Source: Dichetophora obliterata (lineage: Eukaryota > Arthropoda > Insecta > Diptera > Sciomyzidae). Taken from it: a stretch of 64,000 nucleotides of DNA. The notes beneath the pieces were generated by a model. The model was not told the origin of the DNA and ran no database searches. It worked only from the letters and a program-made list of their open reading frames with translations. Below, piece after piece: positions 23,001 through 34,235 of the stretch (its first letter is position 1; each line of letters begins with the position of its first letter). The stretch covers positions 45,457,288 to 45,521,287 of the forward strand of contig OY986438.1 in the NCBI GenBank assembly GCA_963920525.1. Reading direction: 5' to 3'. The position numbers were made by a program, and so were the translations under genes.

Positions 23001-26000
23001 CATTGGAATATATTTTTTTTTTAAAGGCACTTTAGAAATATGGATCCTTAATATTCGTTTGGGAAAATAAATAACGTAACCTTGAAAAATTTATTAAAGA
23101 CTCATTGGAATGTAAAAATCCACAAATTAATACAAATTGAAATAAGGCTTCCCATTTTTGTTTCTTTATAATAATAAAATACTAAAAATAGTTTTTTATA
23201 ATAATAATACGATTCTTGCTTAATACCTGTGCAACAATTTGTGTCAGTGCAGAGAGTGAGAGAGCTACTAACATAAGCACAAAATCCGAAAATTTAAGTA
23301 GTATGTGTTTGGAGACCACTGCTTTGGAGGTCCAAATACATATGATAAAAATATAAAAAAATAGAGCCCGTGGCCCTAAAGTACAATTATTCTCTTATTT
23401 GTATAAATTTTTCACTTTTTCGAAATTTAACACTTTTTTTAGAAATATGACAATTTTAAAATTTCAATTTTGACTTTTTGCAAAATTTGCTCTTTTCGAA
23501 ATTAGACATTTTTTTCGATATTTGACACTTTTTAAAATTAGACACTTATTTAAAAATGTTACTTTTGTTTAAAAATTTGACAGTTTCTGACGCTTTAAAC
23601 TTTTTCGAATTTTGACATTTTTTAAAAAATTTCATACTTTCGAAGTATGACATTTTTCGAAATTTGATATTTTTTCTACGCATAGAATGTATTCTGCACG
23701 CGGGAATTAGGAAATACATTTTTTTCGTAGGTTTTTCAATATTTGGGTTGCAAGATTTTTTTTCACGCGTTCTTCACGAGATAAAAGTTTTCTTAACATG
23801 AATATTGCAGGTGGAGACCACTTTTTCTCATGTTCTGAAATAAATGTTTTGCGATATCTTTTAGCATTCCTGTTAAGCAACGAGCTGTTATTTTCCGCTT
23901 CTTCTTTCATTTCATTTCAATATGGAAAATTATAACAGAATGCCCACGTATAAAATTTTGCTTAACATATTCATGCTAAGAAATTTAATTTGACAATTTT
24001 AACATGATTCATGTCCTGTGGAGACGGCATGTTAAGATTTTTTTTCAAGATTTTGGAATTCTGCGAAACAACCCCAACCCAATCGGGCCAAATACTCAAC
24101 TCCAAATCGACTGAAAAAAATTTCATTCGAAAATAGACTCTTGAATGCAAATCTCTTGGCAAAATGAGATGAAAATAAGGACAGTTAAAAAAATTATGAA
24201 GCGTGGTGGAGCACCGGGTTGTAAGCGCTGTAGAATCTGTATCATCAGCGGGATTGATTTTAATTTTTTTTAAATATTCTTGAATAATTAATTGTACAAC
24301 AGTAATCAATTTAAAAAAATTAGATAAAAAATTAAATTTTAGAAATATTTTGGCCTGAAATCACTTAATCTGGGCAATATTTCTTGCAAAATACTTAGCC
24401 GCTATTTTGAGCAGAAGTTGAATTTTGGTGTATATAAAAACTATTTTTTTTTGTTAAAACATTTTTTTTTTTGTTCAAGGAAAAATTAACTTCGGTTTTC
24501 GGTATATTTTATAAATATTAAAAACTCTGAATGTTTATTTATTTATTTATTTATTTATTTATTTCGGTCTACAGATTAAATAATCTAACAGACTAATTAT
24601 ATAACAAAAAATATATGTAATTGGAATTATAAATATTATAGCTAATTATACAAAATAAATAGATCAAGCTTAAAGCGCGATAAACTAACATTAAAATTCA
24701 AAACAAATGCAAGACTATTGGAGAGACGCTTACATCGAGTTATAGGCGAATTAAGTGCGTAATTAGTTCTGTGAGCGCTTTCCTCGAATAACCTGTTGTA
24801 CCTTAAATTTCTAGGTGGATCATACAATTGAAATAACATTGATATATCAGGACAATTAATCTTACCGGACATTACATTATGAACAAATATCAAGGAGCAG
24901 TAAGAGCGTCTATCTTTTAGTGATTGCAACCCCAGCAGTTTTCTTCTAGACTCGTATGACGGGAGACCATCAGGCCATCTTAATTTGTGTAGAGCATATT
25001 TTGTGAACAATTTTTGAATTTTCTCAATGCGATTAGAGTGCTCTTCATAAAACGGATTCCAAATAATCGCACAATATTCAACCTTGCATCTAACTAGAGA
25101 GACAAAGAGAGCCTTTAGAGTTAATGGATCTTTAAAGTTAACAGAATTCCTCTTAATGAAACCCAATAAAGCGAAGGATTTACCAATAATAAAATCTAAG
25201 TGACTTTTAAAGTTAAAATTTGAGTCAAAAATAACTCCCAAATCTTTATTATCTGCTTTACGCATCAGAACACAATTTTCAATGCTGTATTCGAAATGAA
25301 TAGGTTGCATAATTTTTGTAAAGGAAACTACACAACATTTATTTATGTTTAATTTAAGGTTGTTTAGCAAGCACCAATTATTGAATTTATATAATTCCGC
25401 TTGCAATTTAAGGCAATCTGAAGTATTTGTAATCTCCGAAAAAAGTTTAACATCATCTGCAAAAAGTAAACACTCAGCAAAAGAGAAAATCTTTGGCAAA
25501 TCATTTATGAATAATAGGAAAAGTAAGGGACCGCAGTGAGTTCCCTGAGGTATCCCTGAAAAGGCTTCTATTGCAACTTCCGACTCAATAGAGTCAATTT
25601 TCACAAATAATTTACGGTTTGACAAATAGCTAAAGAAAAAACACAAAAGAGATTCGGATAAACCGAACTTTTTCATTTTTAACAAAAGAATCCTGTGATC
25701 TACTTTATCGAATGCTTTAGAAAAATCAGTGTACACTACATCAAGCTGACTAAATTTCTCCATGGCAACTGTGATATGATTTGAAATTAAAGCTAAATTA
25801 GTGCTAGTTGATCTACCAGGCAGGAAACCATGCTGACAGTCACAAATATCATTTTTTATAACTTCATATAATTTTTTATGTAAAATACTGTCAAATAGTT
25901 TAGCAAATGTACCTTGTTTAACAATAGCTCTGTAATTATTGACATCTGCACGATTTCCTGATTTAAATATCGGAACAATGGAACAAATTTTCCAAATATC

Positions 26001-29000
26001 CAAAAATTTTCCTGATTTAAGGCACAAATTAAATAACAATAAAATAGGGTTTACGACATTATTAACACAAAGTTTGAAAAAACTTGGAGGAAAGCCTCCT
26101 TTTTCATTCTTAAAACTTGATTTTAAGTCGGAAATTGCAGATACGACATCTTCTTCAGAAATAATGAAGTTTGCAATGATGTTAATGTTGTTAGAATCTG
26201 TAGCAAATGTGCCAATAGGTGAGTTACTATAGTCTTCATAAACGCTTTGGAGAAATTTTGCAAAAAGATTGCATGAATCAAGCGTATTGTCCGAAGATTG
26301 ACCTTCATATTCCATATTAACTGGGATACCTTTTGAACTACATTTATCATTAATGTAACGCCAAAAATGAGAAGGATTTGATTGTAATTGAGACTCTATT
26401 TTTAAGACATATTGGTTATAAAGGTAATTATGTAGAAAATTAAACTCATTACGCAATTGCTCGAAATGACTTCGATCTGAACTGTTTCTACTATTCTGAT
26501 ATTTCTTGAAAGCTTTATTTTTAAGATTTTTTAGATGACACAAACCTTTATTAAACCAGGGACGTTTATTTCGTCGACCAAGTGGTTTAACAGGTACAAG
26601 ACTTGATATAGCAGAAGAAAATTGTTCACAAATATGCAAATACACATCATTTGGATCGTGAAATGAATCTAATAAAGACCAATTACATTGAGCTAAAAAA
26701 CGATTAATTTCGACAAAATTTCCTCTAGCGAAGTCAAACTCAGTAGGAGTTATCAAATCGACTTTATCAAACATATAAAATTCAAAATAAACAGTCAATG
26801 CTTTATGATGCACGCTATTATTAGAAATAGGAGAACAATTAGAATCACAAGATGCCTTTAAATTGCTTGTAACAAATATTAAATCAAGTATTCTATCTAT
26901 ATCGTTATATACAAAATTGATTTGCTGGAATCCATTAGATAAGAAAAAAGATATAAAAGAGGACTCAATATCCGATTTAAAGTTAAAAGGCAGCAAAGTA
27001 TTACCTTCGTAGGCCCAGGATATATTTCCAAGGTTGAAATCACCAAAGACCACCATTTCCTGATTTCTTGCTAACGAATTAGCGATAAACTCTATATTAT
27101 CTAAATGTTTTTTATATAGTTCGATAACGCTATTCGGTGGAATGTATGAAATAATGAAATAGATGGACTTATTAGATGAAAAATCAACCCTAATAGCAAC
27201 CTGTTCAACAAGCTTATCATTAATAGGAAAAGAAATAAGTTTACTACTAAGATCAGCTCTGACTGCAATCAAGACACCTCCTCCTTTAACACGTCCTGTA
27301 GTTAAAGCACATCGATCAAGGCGATAGACCCGGTAAAAGTTATCAAAAAACTCTGCACTGTTTATGGTGTCGTTGAGCCACGTTTCAGTTAGAGTAATAA
27401 TGTCATACTCATGGAGAGAGGCCGCCAAGAGAAATTGCTGAGATTTTGTGCGAATGCCGCTCGCATTTTGGTAGTACATTGAATATGTGTGTTGATTAAT
27501 GTTTTGTTTAATTGATTAATTTAATGTTTTTTAGAGTTCTAAAAACAATGGAATTCTAATGTTGGAGAGTACTTCTAAACTACTTTTGGAGTATTTTCCA
27601 CACTCAATCAGACAAGTTTACACAACACTTTTTCGAGTACCATACACTACTTAAAGTGTATGGTACTCCAAAATTCCATTCATACATTTAATCCATTTTT
27701 GTGTATAAAACACTCCTTTTAATGTATGAAATATCCATTAATATTTGTTTTTTATTAAATACACTCATTCACTCAACACATAAAATACACTTTAAAAAAT
27801 TTGAAGTGTTTTTGTATTTGAAAACGAGGAGATTTAATTTCTTTTAAAACTGTTGTTTGCTGCATGCGCCACAGAGAGTGTCTAAAATACTATTTCAAAC
27901 ACACAGTACAAGTTTTAAACACTAGAGAAAGTTTATTAAGTATGTACACCAGAAAGTAGTCATTAATTGAAAGAATGTGTTTGGTACACCAAAGTGCGTG
28001 TCAACAAAGTTTGCAAAATACTCAAAAAAATTACAAAATTTTAATGTAACAACATTTTAACTAAAAAAAGTAGATGTAAAAAAGTAGTACATAAATAAAT
28101 CGACCTCCAAATGACGACTCAGTATACTAGACAAAATTTATAAACAATTGTGGTCATTACAAACTTTATTTTTTGTCCCAGGTGGAAAAAGATCCTTTCA
28201 AGCGTTCCGTGCTCGATGGTCGTCAGCTGGCTTTAAAGATATCTGCCAACTCGGTTTATGGCTTCACAGGCGCTCAGGTGGGCAAACTACCTTGTCTTGA
28301 AATTTCGGGCAGCACCACAGCCTATGGACGCACCATGATAGAAATGACCAAAAACGAGGTAGAGTCGCACTACACACGTGCCAATGGCTATGAAAACGAT
28401 GCTGTAGTTATCTATGGCGACACTGACTCTGTTATGGTTAATTTTGGCGTTAAGACACTAGAACGCAGCATGGAATTAGGACGCGAGGCTGCAGAATTAG
28501 TGAGCGCTAAGTTTGTGCGACCCATAAAGCTGGAATTTGAAAAGGTTTATTTCCCGTATCTGCTCATTAACAAGAAAAGATATGCCGGCTTGTATTTTAC
28601 CAAAACAGACACCTACGATAAAATGGACTGCAAAGGTAAGTTATTAAAAACAGTGACTTAAAATTTAATAATATTATTTACTTTCATAATTTTCAGGTAT
28701 TGAAACCGTGCGTCGCGACAACTCGCCGCTGGTGGCAAATCTCATGAACACCTGTCTGCAAAAGCTACTCATCGAACGCAATCCCGATGGCGCCGTCACA
28801 TATGCCAAGCAAGTTATAGCCGATCTGCTCTGCAATCGCATCGATATATCACAGTTGGTTATTACCAAAGAGCTATCCAAAACTGATTATGCCTCAAAGC
28901 AGGCGCACGTAGAGCTGGCCAGCAAAATGAAAAAACGTGATCCTGGCACTGCGCCTAAGCTCGGAGATCGTGTGCCTTATGTTATCTGTGCAGCAGCCAA

Positions 29001-29587
29001 AAATACGCCAGCCTATCAGAAGGCCGAAGATCCATTGTTTGTCCTGGAGAACTGTGTGCCCATCGATGCTAATTACTATCTCGAACAACAGCTCTCGAAG
29101 CCTCTGCTGCGCATCTTCGAACCTATTTTGGGTGACAAAGCGGAGTCGATATTATTGAGTAAGTTTTTTTTATTTATTTTTAATTGAAATTTAATATGGT
29201 TTATTTAATTTTAAAGAGGGTGAGCACACACGCACGCGCACTGTTGTCACTTCAAAGATTGGTGGTCTGGCTGGCTTTATGACTAAGAAAGCTTCATGCA
29301 TTGGCTGCAAGGCACTAATGCCGAAGGGCTATGAAAATGCTCCACTCTGTCCACACTGTGAGCCAAAGATGAGTGAATTATATCAAAAGGAAATCGTTTC
29401 CAAAGCTGCGCTGGAGCAAACTTTTTCGCGTCTCTGGACGGAATGCCAACGTTGTCAAGGCTCCTTGCATGAAGAGGTGTTGTGCTCTAATCGTGACTGT
29501 CCCATATTCTATATGCGGCAGAAGATACGTATGGAATTAGATACGCAAGAAAAACGCGTGCAGCGCTTCGGGCTGCCGGAGTGGTGA
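20017..29587 (+). CDS. DNApol-delta: DNA polymerase delta catalytic subunit
   Basis: B-family replicative polymerase with 3'-5' proofreading, the catalytic subunit of the lagging-strand polymerase. Exons: 20017-20093, 20154-21189, 21246-22148, 28182-28635, 28697-29158, 29217-29587. All introns are GT-AG, all phases join, and the total is 1100 codons plus stop, the usual fly length. Visible motifs: Exo [11 protein letters not shown] (residue about 311), Exo [14 protein letters not shown] (about 392), Exo [13 protein letters not shown] (about 507), Pol [12 protein letters not shown] (about 599), Pol [13 protein letters not shown] (about 691), Pol [10 protein letters not shown] (about 750), and C-terminal CysA/CysB pairs (CIGCKAL, CPHC, CQRC, CPIFYMR), the latter known to hold an iron-sulfur cluster. 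The start ATG lies in exon 1 with [13 protein letters not shown]. Intron 3 is about 6 kb because of transposons; the other introns are 55-61 bases. Confidence 0.97.
22149..22763. other. Start of long polymerase delta intron, AT-rich
   Basis: No gene is seen. Around 22336-22560 are degenerate repeats (AAATTTCGA, TGTCAAA) that look like the inverse of those at 23400-23690, possibly arms of an old element enclosing the hAT MITE. Confidence 0.4.
22764..23321. mobile_element. hAT-like non-autonomous element in the polymerase delta intron
   Basis: Ends CAGTGGTCCCCA and TGGAGACCACTG are near-perfect inverses. The 8-base flanks ATTTAGAG and CTTTGGAG match at six positions, consistent with an aged 8-bp duplication. 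Confidence 0.7.
23400..23690. repeat. Degenerate TTTCGAAATTTGACA-type tandem repeat
   Basis: About ten loosely spaced units of the form TTCGAAATTTGACATTTTT with many substitutions. No coding frame. Confidence 0.6.
24536..27479 (-). mobile_element. LINE with uninterrupted 945-codon ORF2 (endonuclease + RT), antisense in polymerase delta intron
   Basis: The frame 27479-24642 begins [16 protein letters not shown], near the start of the apurinic-like endonuclease ([24 protein letters not shown]). It runs through the RT ([49 protein letters not shown]) into a complete thumb/C-terminal region. Catalytic residues look intact. The 3' end has tandem TAAA/AAAT units (about 24536-24562 on plus), as in CR1/jockey-like LINEs. 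No ORF1 is seen in the 700 bases upstream, so the copy is probably 5' truncated or of a single-ORF type. It is antisense to the host gene. Confidence 0.9.
27480..28181. other. End of long polymerase delta intron
   Basis: AT-rich, with repeated ACACTTTAAA-like words and a perfect 14-base hairpin GAGTACCATACACT/AGTGTATGGTACTC near 27635-27668. It may be a worn MITE. The acceptor TTTTGTCCCAG ends it. Confidence 0.45.
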
Positions 29588-30220
29588 AGGCAGCACGAGT
29601 TTTCTTAGGTAATTTTTTTTTTGCATGATTCAATTCAATCCAAACTTTTTCTGTAAATTTAAACCAACCATGTTTTTTTTTTATTATTTTGTTTCCATTC
29701 CGAATTGAATCAAGCTATGGAGCTGCCGTTAAAATGTCAACGCGTTTTTGCGATCAACATTTAATAAATTTTTTCTATGTTAGGAAGGAATGAAATTTTG
29801 TTATATTTTATTCGAATAAAAATGCAAGTATTTTACGATTCAAGACTTTACATAGATTTTATATAAATTTATTTGTAATAGATGACTAAGTTAAGGTAAT
29901 TCACGAATCTTATGAATTTTTGCTAAAATTAAATGCTCTTATGGGATATGAAAAATGTATTTTGAAGCTAGATCTGAATGTTGTTTTCTAAAGTTATGTT
30001 ACGATATATAATTCGAAACTAGCTACACTCTTCGGGAAGTAAAAAGCATCTCAATAAACAGAAGCTTTTTTATAATTATTGTTAATAGAATGATGAAGTA
30101 TTAAATTTTGTTTAAATTTTATTTGCTTGCAGACACATTCTTAAAATTAATATTATTTCTTTTTTTAAAAAAATAACACAAAAAAAAAATTAAATACATT
30201 TTTTTACTCTATAAAGTAGA
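29588..30220. other. Convergent 3' region between polymerase delta and Arl1
   Basis: AT-rich with several AATAAA-like signals on both strands (e.g. near 29761 plus, 30050-30190 either strand). It should hold both 3' UTRs. No other gene seen. Confidence 0.5.
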
Positions 30221-31000
30221 CTATTTACGACTTTGCAATGTGTTTGATAGCCAATCCATGGCCTGATCAAGTCCTTCGCCGCGTGTCGCAGACGTTTTGA
30301 ATATTTGGAAAGTGCGATTTTTAAGATTCTCTAAGCCAAGCGCATGATGAACTTCGGCGACGGTCATGCAGCCCTCCATATCCTGTTTATTGGCTAAAAC
30401 GACAAGCACAGCGCCGGCAAGTTCCTCCTCCTGAAGGTTATAAAAAGCAAAATTAAACATGCTCATATGCTAAGCCATAAAAACGCACCCTTAACATGTA
30501 CAACAGCTCATCCTTTGATATACCTATTCGATCTCGATCTGCTGAGTCCACCACATAAATTATAGCATCTGTGTTACTGTAGTAACAACGCCAATAAGGT
30601 CTGTAAAAATATTTTTATATGCATACGATTCGGAGCAATGTTTTTTTGATACTTACCTAATACTTGTCTGTCCGCCCAGGTCCCAAACTTGAAACTTTAA
30701 ATTCTTATACGTCACCTGCTCTACATTGAAGCCAATTGTTGGTATTGTCGTCACCACCTCGCCCACCTGCAGACGATACAGTATTGTTGTCTTGCCGGCA
30801 CCATCGAGGCCCAAAATCAAGATGCGCATTTCGCGTGAACCTAGCAGGCCGCGAAAGTAGCTGAACACTCCGCCTGGAAAAAAACAAATTATAGTTCACT
30901 AAATTATCTACTTCCATATGACTTTTAAAAAATATATAGACGGTGATTCAAGGCAGGAAACAGTCTTGGTCAGCTACAATGCGTTTGTTAACTTACCCAT
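30221..31000 (-). CDS. Arl1: ADP-ribosylation factor-like GTPase Arl1
   Basis: Small Arf-family GTPase that works at the trans-Golgi to recruit GRIP-domain golgins. Exons (minus strand): 31000-30997, 30873-30657, 30600-30489, 30430-30221. They total 180 residues, exactly the family length. It reads MGG then [17 protein letters not shown], with P-loop GLDGAGKT, switch region [23 protein letters not shown] and the C-terminal guanine-contact motif TSATRGEG. Gly2 would be N-myristoylated, as known for Arf proteins. The first coding exon contributes only ATGG before a GTAAG donor. The GG junction restores the expected MGG start, which supports it. Convergent with polymerase delta. Confidence 0.96.
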
Positions 31001-31274
31001 GTTAACTACGAACTATGCACGAGTTTTGCTTTTATAACAGTTTTAACCAATTTTGTAGTGTGTTTATATTAACAAAATCAAATATTTTATTTCGTAGTCT
31101 ATGCTGGCGGTGGCAAAAATTAAAAAAATATGTTGGGCACAAAAATTTATCAACTTTGCTGTCTTTGCACACAATAGTATTCACAATAGTGCAAAACTGT
31201 CAGAGTTGACATATTTGTAAGAGCAGTAAAGCTAGTTAATTATGACGTGTCGTACTGATATAAGGCGTTTGCAC
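31001..31274 (-). promoter_or_regulatory. 5' flank/promoter region of Arl1
   Basis: Upstream of the Arl1 ATG with no other gene. No TATA box or initiator can be named confidently. A MITE begins at 31277. Confidence 0.35.
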
Positions 31275-31365
31275 TAGGGGTATTCACGATTCAGTGAACT
31301 TGCCTGTGCGGTTGAGAACTTGTGCAGTTGTGCAGTTAAGTTTTCGTAAACACACCACCATCACT

Positions 31366-31475
31366 GGGCCGAATTACAGCATCCGTGATCGAGTAAAATT
31401 ACGAAGGACACGACGAGACAAGTGCCTATCAATCTTGTACAATTTTTCTCGATCACGGATGCTGTAATTCGGCCC
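31366..31475. mobile_element. Hairpin element, copy 4
   Basis: GGGCCGAATTACAGCATCC to GGATGCTGTAATTCGGCCC with the family loop (CACGACGAGACAAGTGCC). Confidence 0.85.
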
Positions 31476-31487
31476 ACTATTTTAAAA

Positions 31488-31603
31488 CTGGGGCCGAATT
31501 ACAGCATCCGTGATCGAAGAAAATTGTACAAGATTGATAGGCATTTGTATCGTCGTGCCCTTCGTATTTTTGCTCGATCACGGATGCTGTAATTCGACCC
31601 CTG
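31488..31603. mobile_element. Hairpin element, copy 5, inverted relative to copy 4
   Basis: Same arms, but the loop reads as the reverse complement of copy 4 (GTACAAGATTGATAGGCA), so the two lie head to head or tail to tail 12 bases apart. Confidence 0.85.
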
Positions 31604-31769
31604 TTAAAATTTTTCAATGCAGAAAAGTGCACAACTGCTCAAGTTCTCAAGTTTAAGGAAATACTAGAAAAAAAATTGTGCAGATTTTTGACATACGTGT
31701 ATTTTGTTTTTGTAAAGTGCACAAGTCCTCAACTGCACAAGCAAGTGCACTGAATCGTGAATACCCCTA

Positions 31770-33335
31770 CTAATTTGTTGGAAGCAGAGCAAGAACTGTC
31801 TAAAAACCATGCTCGCGTTTTTCACATATATAAATTGTCACAGTACAAGGAACATGTTCTGTGAGCGTATACCATTCCACTCGAAAGTTCCTCAACATGT
31901 TGTAGTGTGCTCTCGTTATACACACTGCCGACCCTAAGTTTCGTTGTTATAACAGCAACATATTGAGTGACTAATAAGTTAGCACTGCATTATCGGCGTG
32001 TGCTGCACTCAGTGCATGCGAATATTTTTATTACTCACTCAATATTGTTGACCGTGCCAAATTATCATTCGTCAAACCAAAAATATGTAATTTGAATCCT
32101 TTCGATGATTCAAATTCAATATGCAAGAACGAAACGCAACATAGGTTATAATTATATTAATTAACTAGAGAAGTATGACCATAGATTAAGACTACTAAGT
32201 AAATTTTGTAAAAATTTTATAAAAGAGCCGAGATGGCCAACAATAAATCAGACTTTAATTAACTACACAAGCTGGCAGATCTCTGCCTTGTTCAGTTTAT
32301 TTTAAACGTCTCTGTTTGCCTTGGACATAGTTCAAGTCGGCAAACACTGCAGTCTATAGCGAAGGCAAACTCTGCCGCTATAAAAAAATAAAACGATCCT
32401 TAAATAAATTATAACAATGTTACTTCGCTTTTTCGGATAGAATGTAGCCAATGTCTTACAAATTTATTAACCCTGCGTCTACAAGGGACACCCTAGTAGC
32501 ACGCACAAGGATAAGTTATAAGTACAAAATCCAGATTATAAAACAGCGATGTATTTATAATAGCTTTGTAATGTAATTAAAAAAATACTATGCTTTATAG
32601 CAAACTTTTGCGTTTATAATATCTCAATAAAGCATTTACGAGACCATTAAAAAGAGATACGTAAAAAATTTCTATAATATGCATTTTTAGAGCTCATATT
32701 GAAGTTATTATAAAGTCTCTTCAAAGACATTAAGCATGTCTTTATATCACATACGCCAAATTGGCCTTATAAGCCTTAATAAAGAACTTTAAAATGCCAT
32801 TCCTGTATTTGTACTTATCTTTAAAAGGTATGTAAAAGAAGCTATTAATACTGTTAGTGCTACTAGGTTCGATAGTAAAGCATACATGTTGCCTTCGACT
32901 AAAATCGAAAAAAACTCGAAATTATCTGAAAGTTGCAACCGACTGCAAGTGCAAGTGCAAGTTGATTAGCAAGAGATCTGTTCCCGTACTTTTGTAGCAA
33001 AAACTTGCAAGTTACAAAATTTGAGAGAGTAAGCAATAAAATTGTCTCTGAGCAGTAAAAGTTGCAAAAATTACTGGAACGCTTTTAGCTTCACTTAAAT
33101 TTTTGTTCGCAATCATAAACAAGTTTTTAGTGTTGCTTATTGTTAAAATAGCAAATATTTCGAAAAATATCCCCGAAAGTACAACCAAAGCAATACTTTA
33201 ATCCCTTTACTGTCTGCAACTGCAAAAATCCACCGTCTGTGAAATTTCGTTGACAGCGGGGCTGATAGTGAATCAAACGTGAGTGTATGAGTAAAAATGT
33301 TTAAATGTATTGAGTTTTTCGGACTTGCACTAGCC
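31770..33335. other. Intergenic DNA without recognised genes
   Basis: No frames of note. GCAGAGCAAGAACTGTC and CCATGCTCG near 31790-31815 recur in similar form near 54825-54860 inside the second Tc1-like element, suggesting a shared MITE fragment. Confidence 0.4.
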
Positions 33336-33644
33336 CATAATTATTTGACAAGGTAGCCGTGAGTTTTTGGCGATTGGTAGTTGTCAAAAACAGGTAAAGA
33401 AGTTGTAGTTTGCTGCTGTTGCCTAGCTATGTGCTTATTTTTAACTTTTCTTTGATTCATTAAATTTATTCGCGAAGTTTATTGAAATGTTTTTATTTTG
33501 CTACGGTCCATTAGCTATGTTTACGTCGTCGCTTAGTTTTTCACTTTTCTTTGATTAATTGCATAACCAGCTAATTTTGACAACTACCCATTGCCGCACG
33601 TGAGAAAAAACTCAGTTTACTCTACTACCTTGTCCGTAATTGTG
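33336..33644. mobile_element. GACAAGGTAG MITE (complete copy)
   Basis: CATAATTATTTGACAAGGTAG at the left and CTACCTTGTCCGTAATTGTG at the right are inverses. Inner GGTAGTTGTCAAAA / TTTTGACAACTACC also pair. A half copy lies at 18328. Confidence 0.75.
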
Positions 33645-33926
33645 CCATGCACTGTCCCGTGTAGACGCTGGGTAAAGCCTATAGCTATTTGCGACAAAAC
33701 AGTTTCAAAACAGTTTTCTACACATTTGTTCAAATGCATTTGCTCTTACTGTGTTTTGATGCAAAGACAAGACTTTGTGCTGAAACTCAAATCAAACTTT
33801 TGCTGAAATCAAACTTTTTCGGTATGTACAATTGTTTCACAACATCAATTGTTTCAATCACATTCGTTTATAACATGGTTATTTTAATATAACTAAATTT
33901 TCCATGTTTACTTCGCGCACGTCTTC

Positions 33927-34218
33927 TGTAACGGCGGCGTCTGTAAGAAACTTATTTAGCACAAATGTCTTTTATTTTGTATATTGTTTAATTTAATAGT
34001 TTATTAGTATTTTTTAGTTCAAATAAAATAAAGTTTATAAAATGAAATTTTTAAAGCAAGAGTTTTATGATGTTTTGTTCTGTTGTTTTTCAATTGTGTT
34101 ATTTGTGTGTCTGCTTGCTAGTGCTGCTATTTTACGACTGTCGACTCCTAAAAAACGAACGAGAAAGCAGTCGTATTTTTTTTTTCTTTCTCCGTTTTAC
34201 AGGGTGCGTGCGCCAACA
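33927..34218 (-). repeat. 3' LTR of the BEL element
   Basis: 292 bp, the apparent twin of 39645-39936, preceded (in element orientation) by a polypurine tract and followed by the TCTTC duplication (33922-33926). Confidence 0.95.
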
Positions 34219-34235
34219 CTCCTCCTCCCGTGAAT

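Larger units (their letters stand above)
31277..31767. mobile_element. MITE with GGGGTATTCACGATTCAGTG ends, hosting two hairpin elements
   Basis: GGGGTATTCACGATTCAGTG at 31277 is exactly inverted at the right end (CACTGAATCGTGAATACCCC), flanked by TA on both sides. Inner GTGCAGTT / AACTGCAC arms also pair. Two hairpin elements lie in its centre. Confidence 0.85.

Noticed and set aside
23707..24309. Two minus-strand frames (67 and 112 codons) in the polymerase delta intron
   Set aside because: No family resemblance or splice context; frame lengths occur by chance here.
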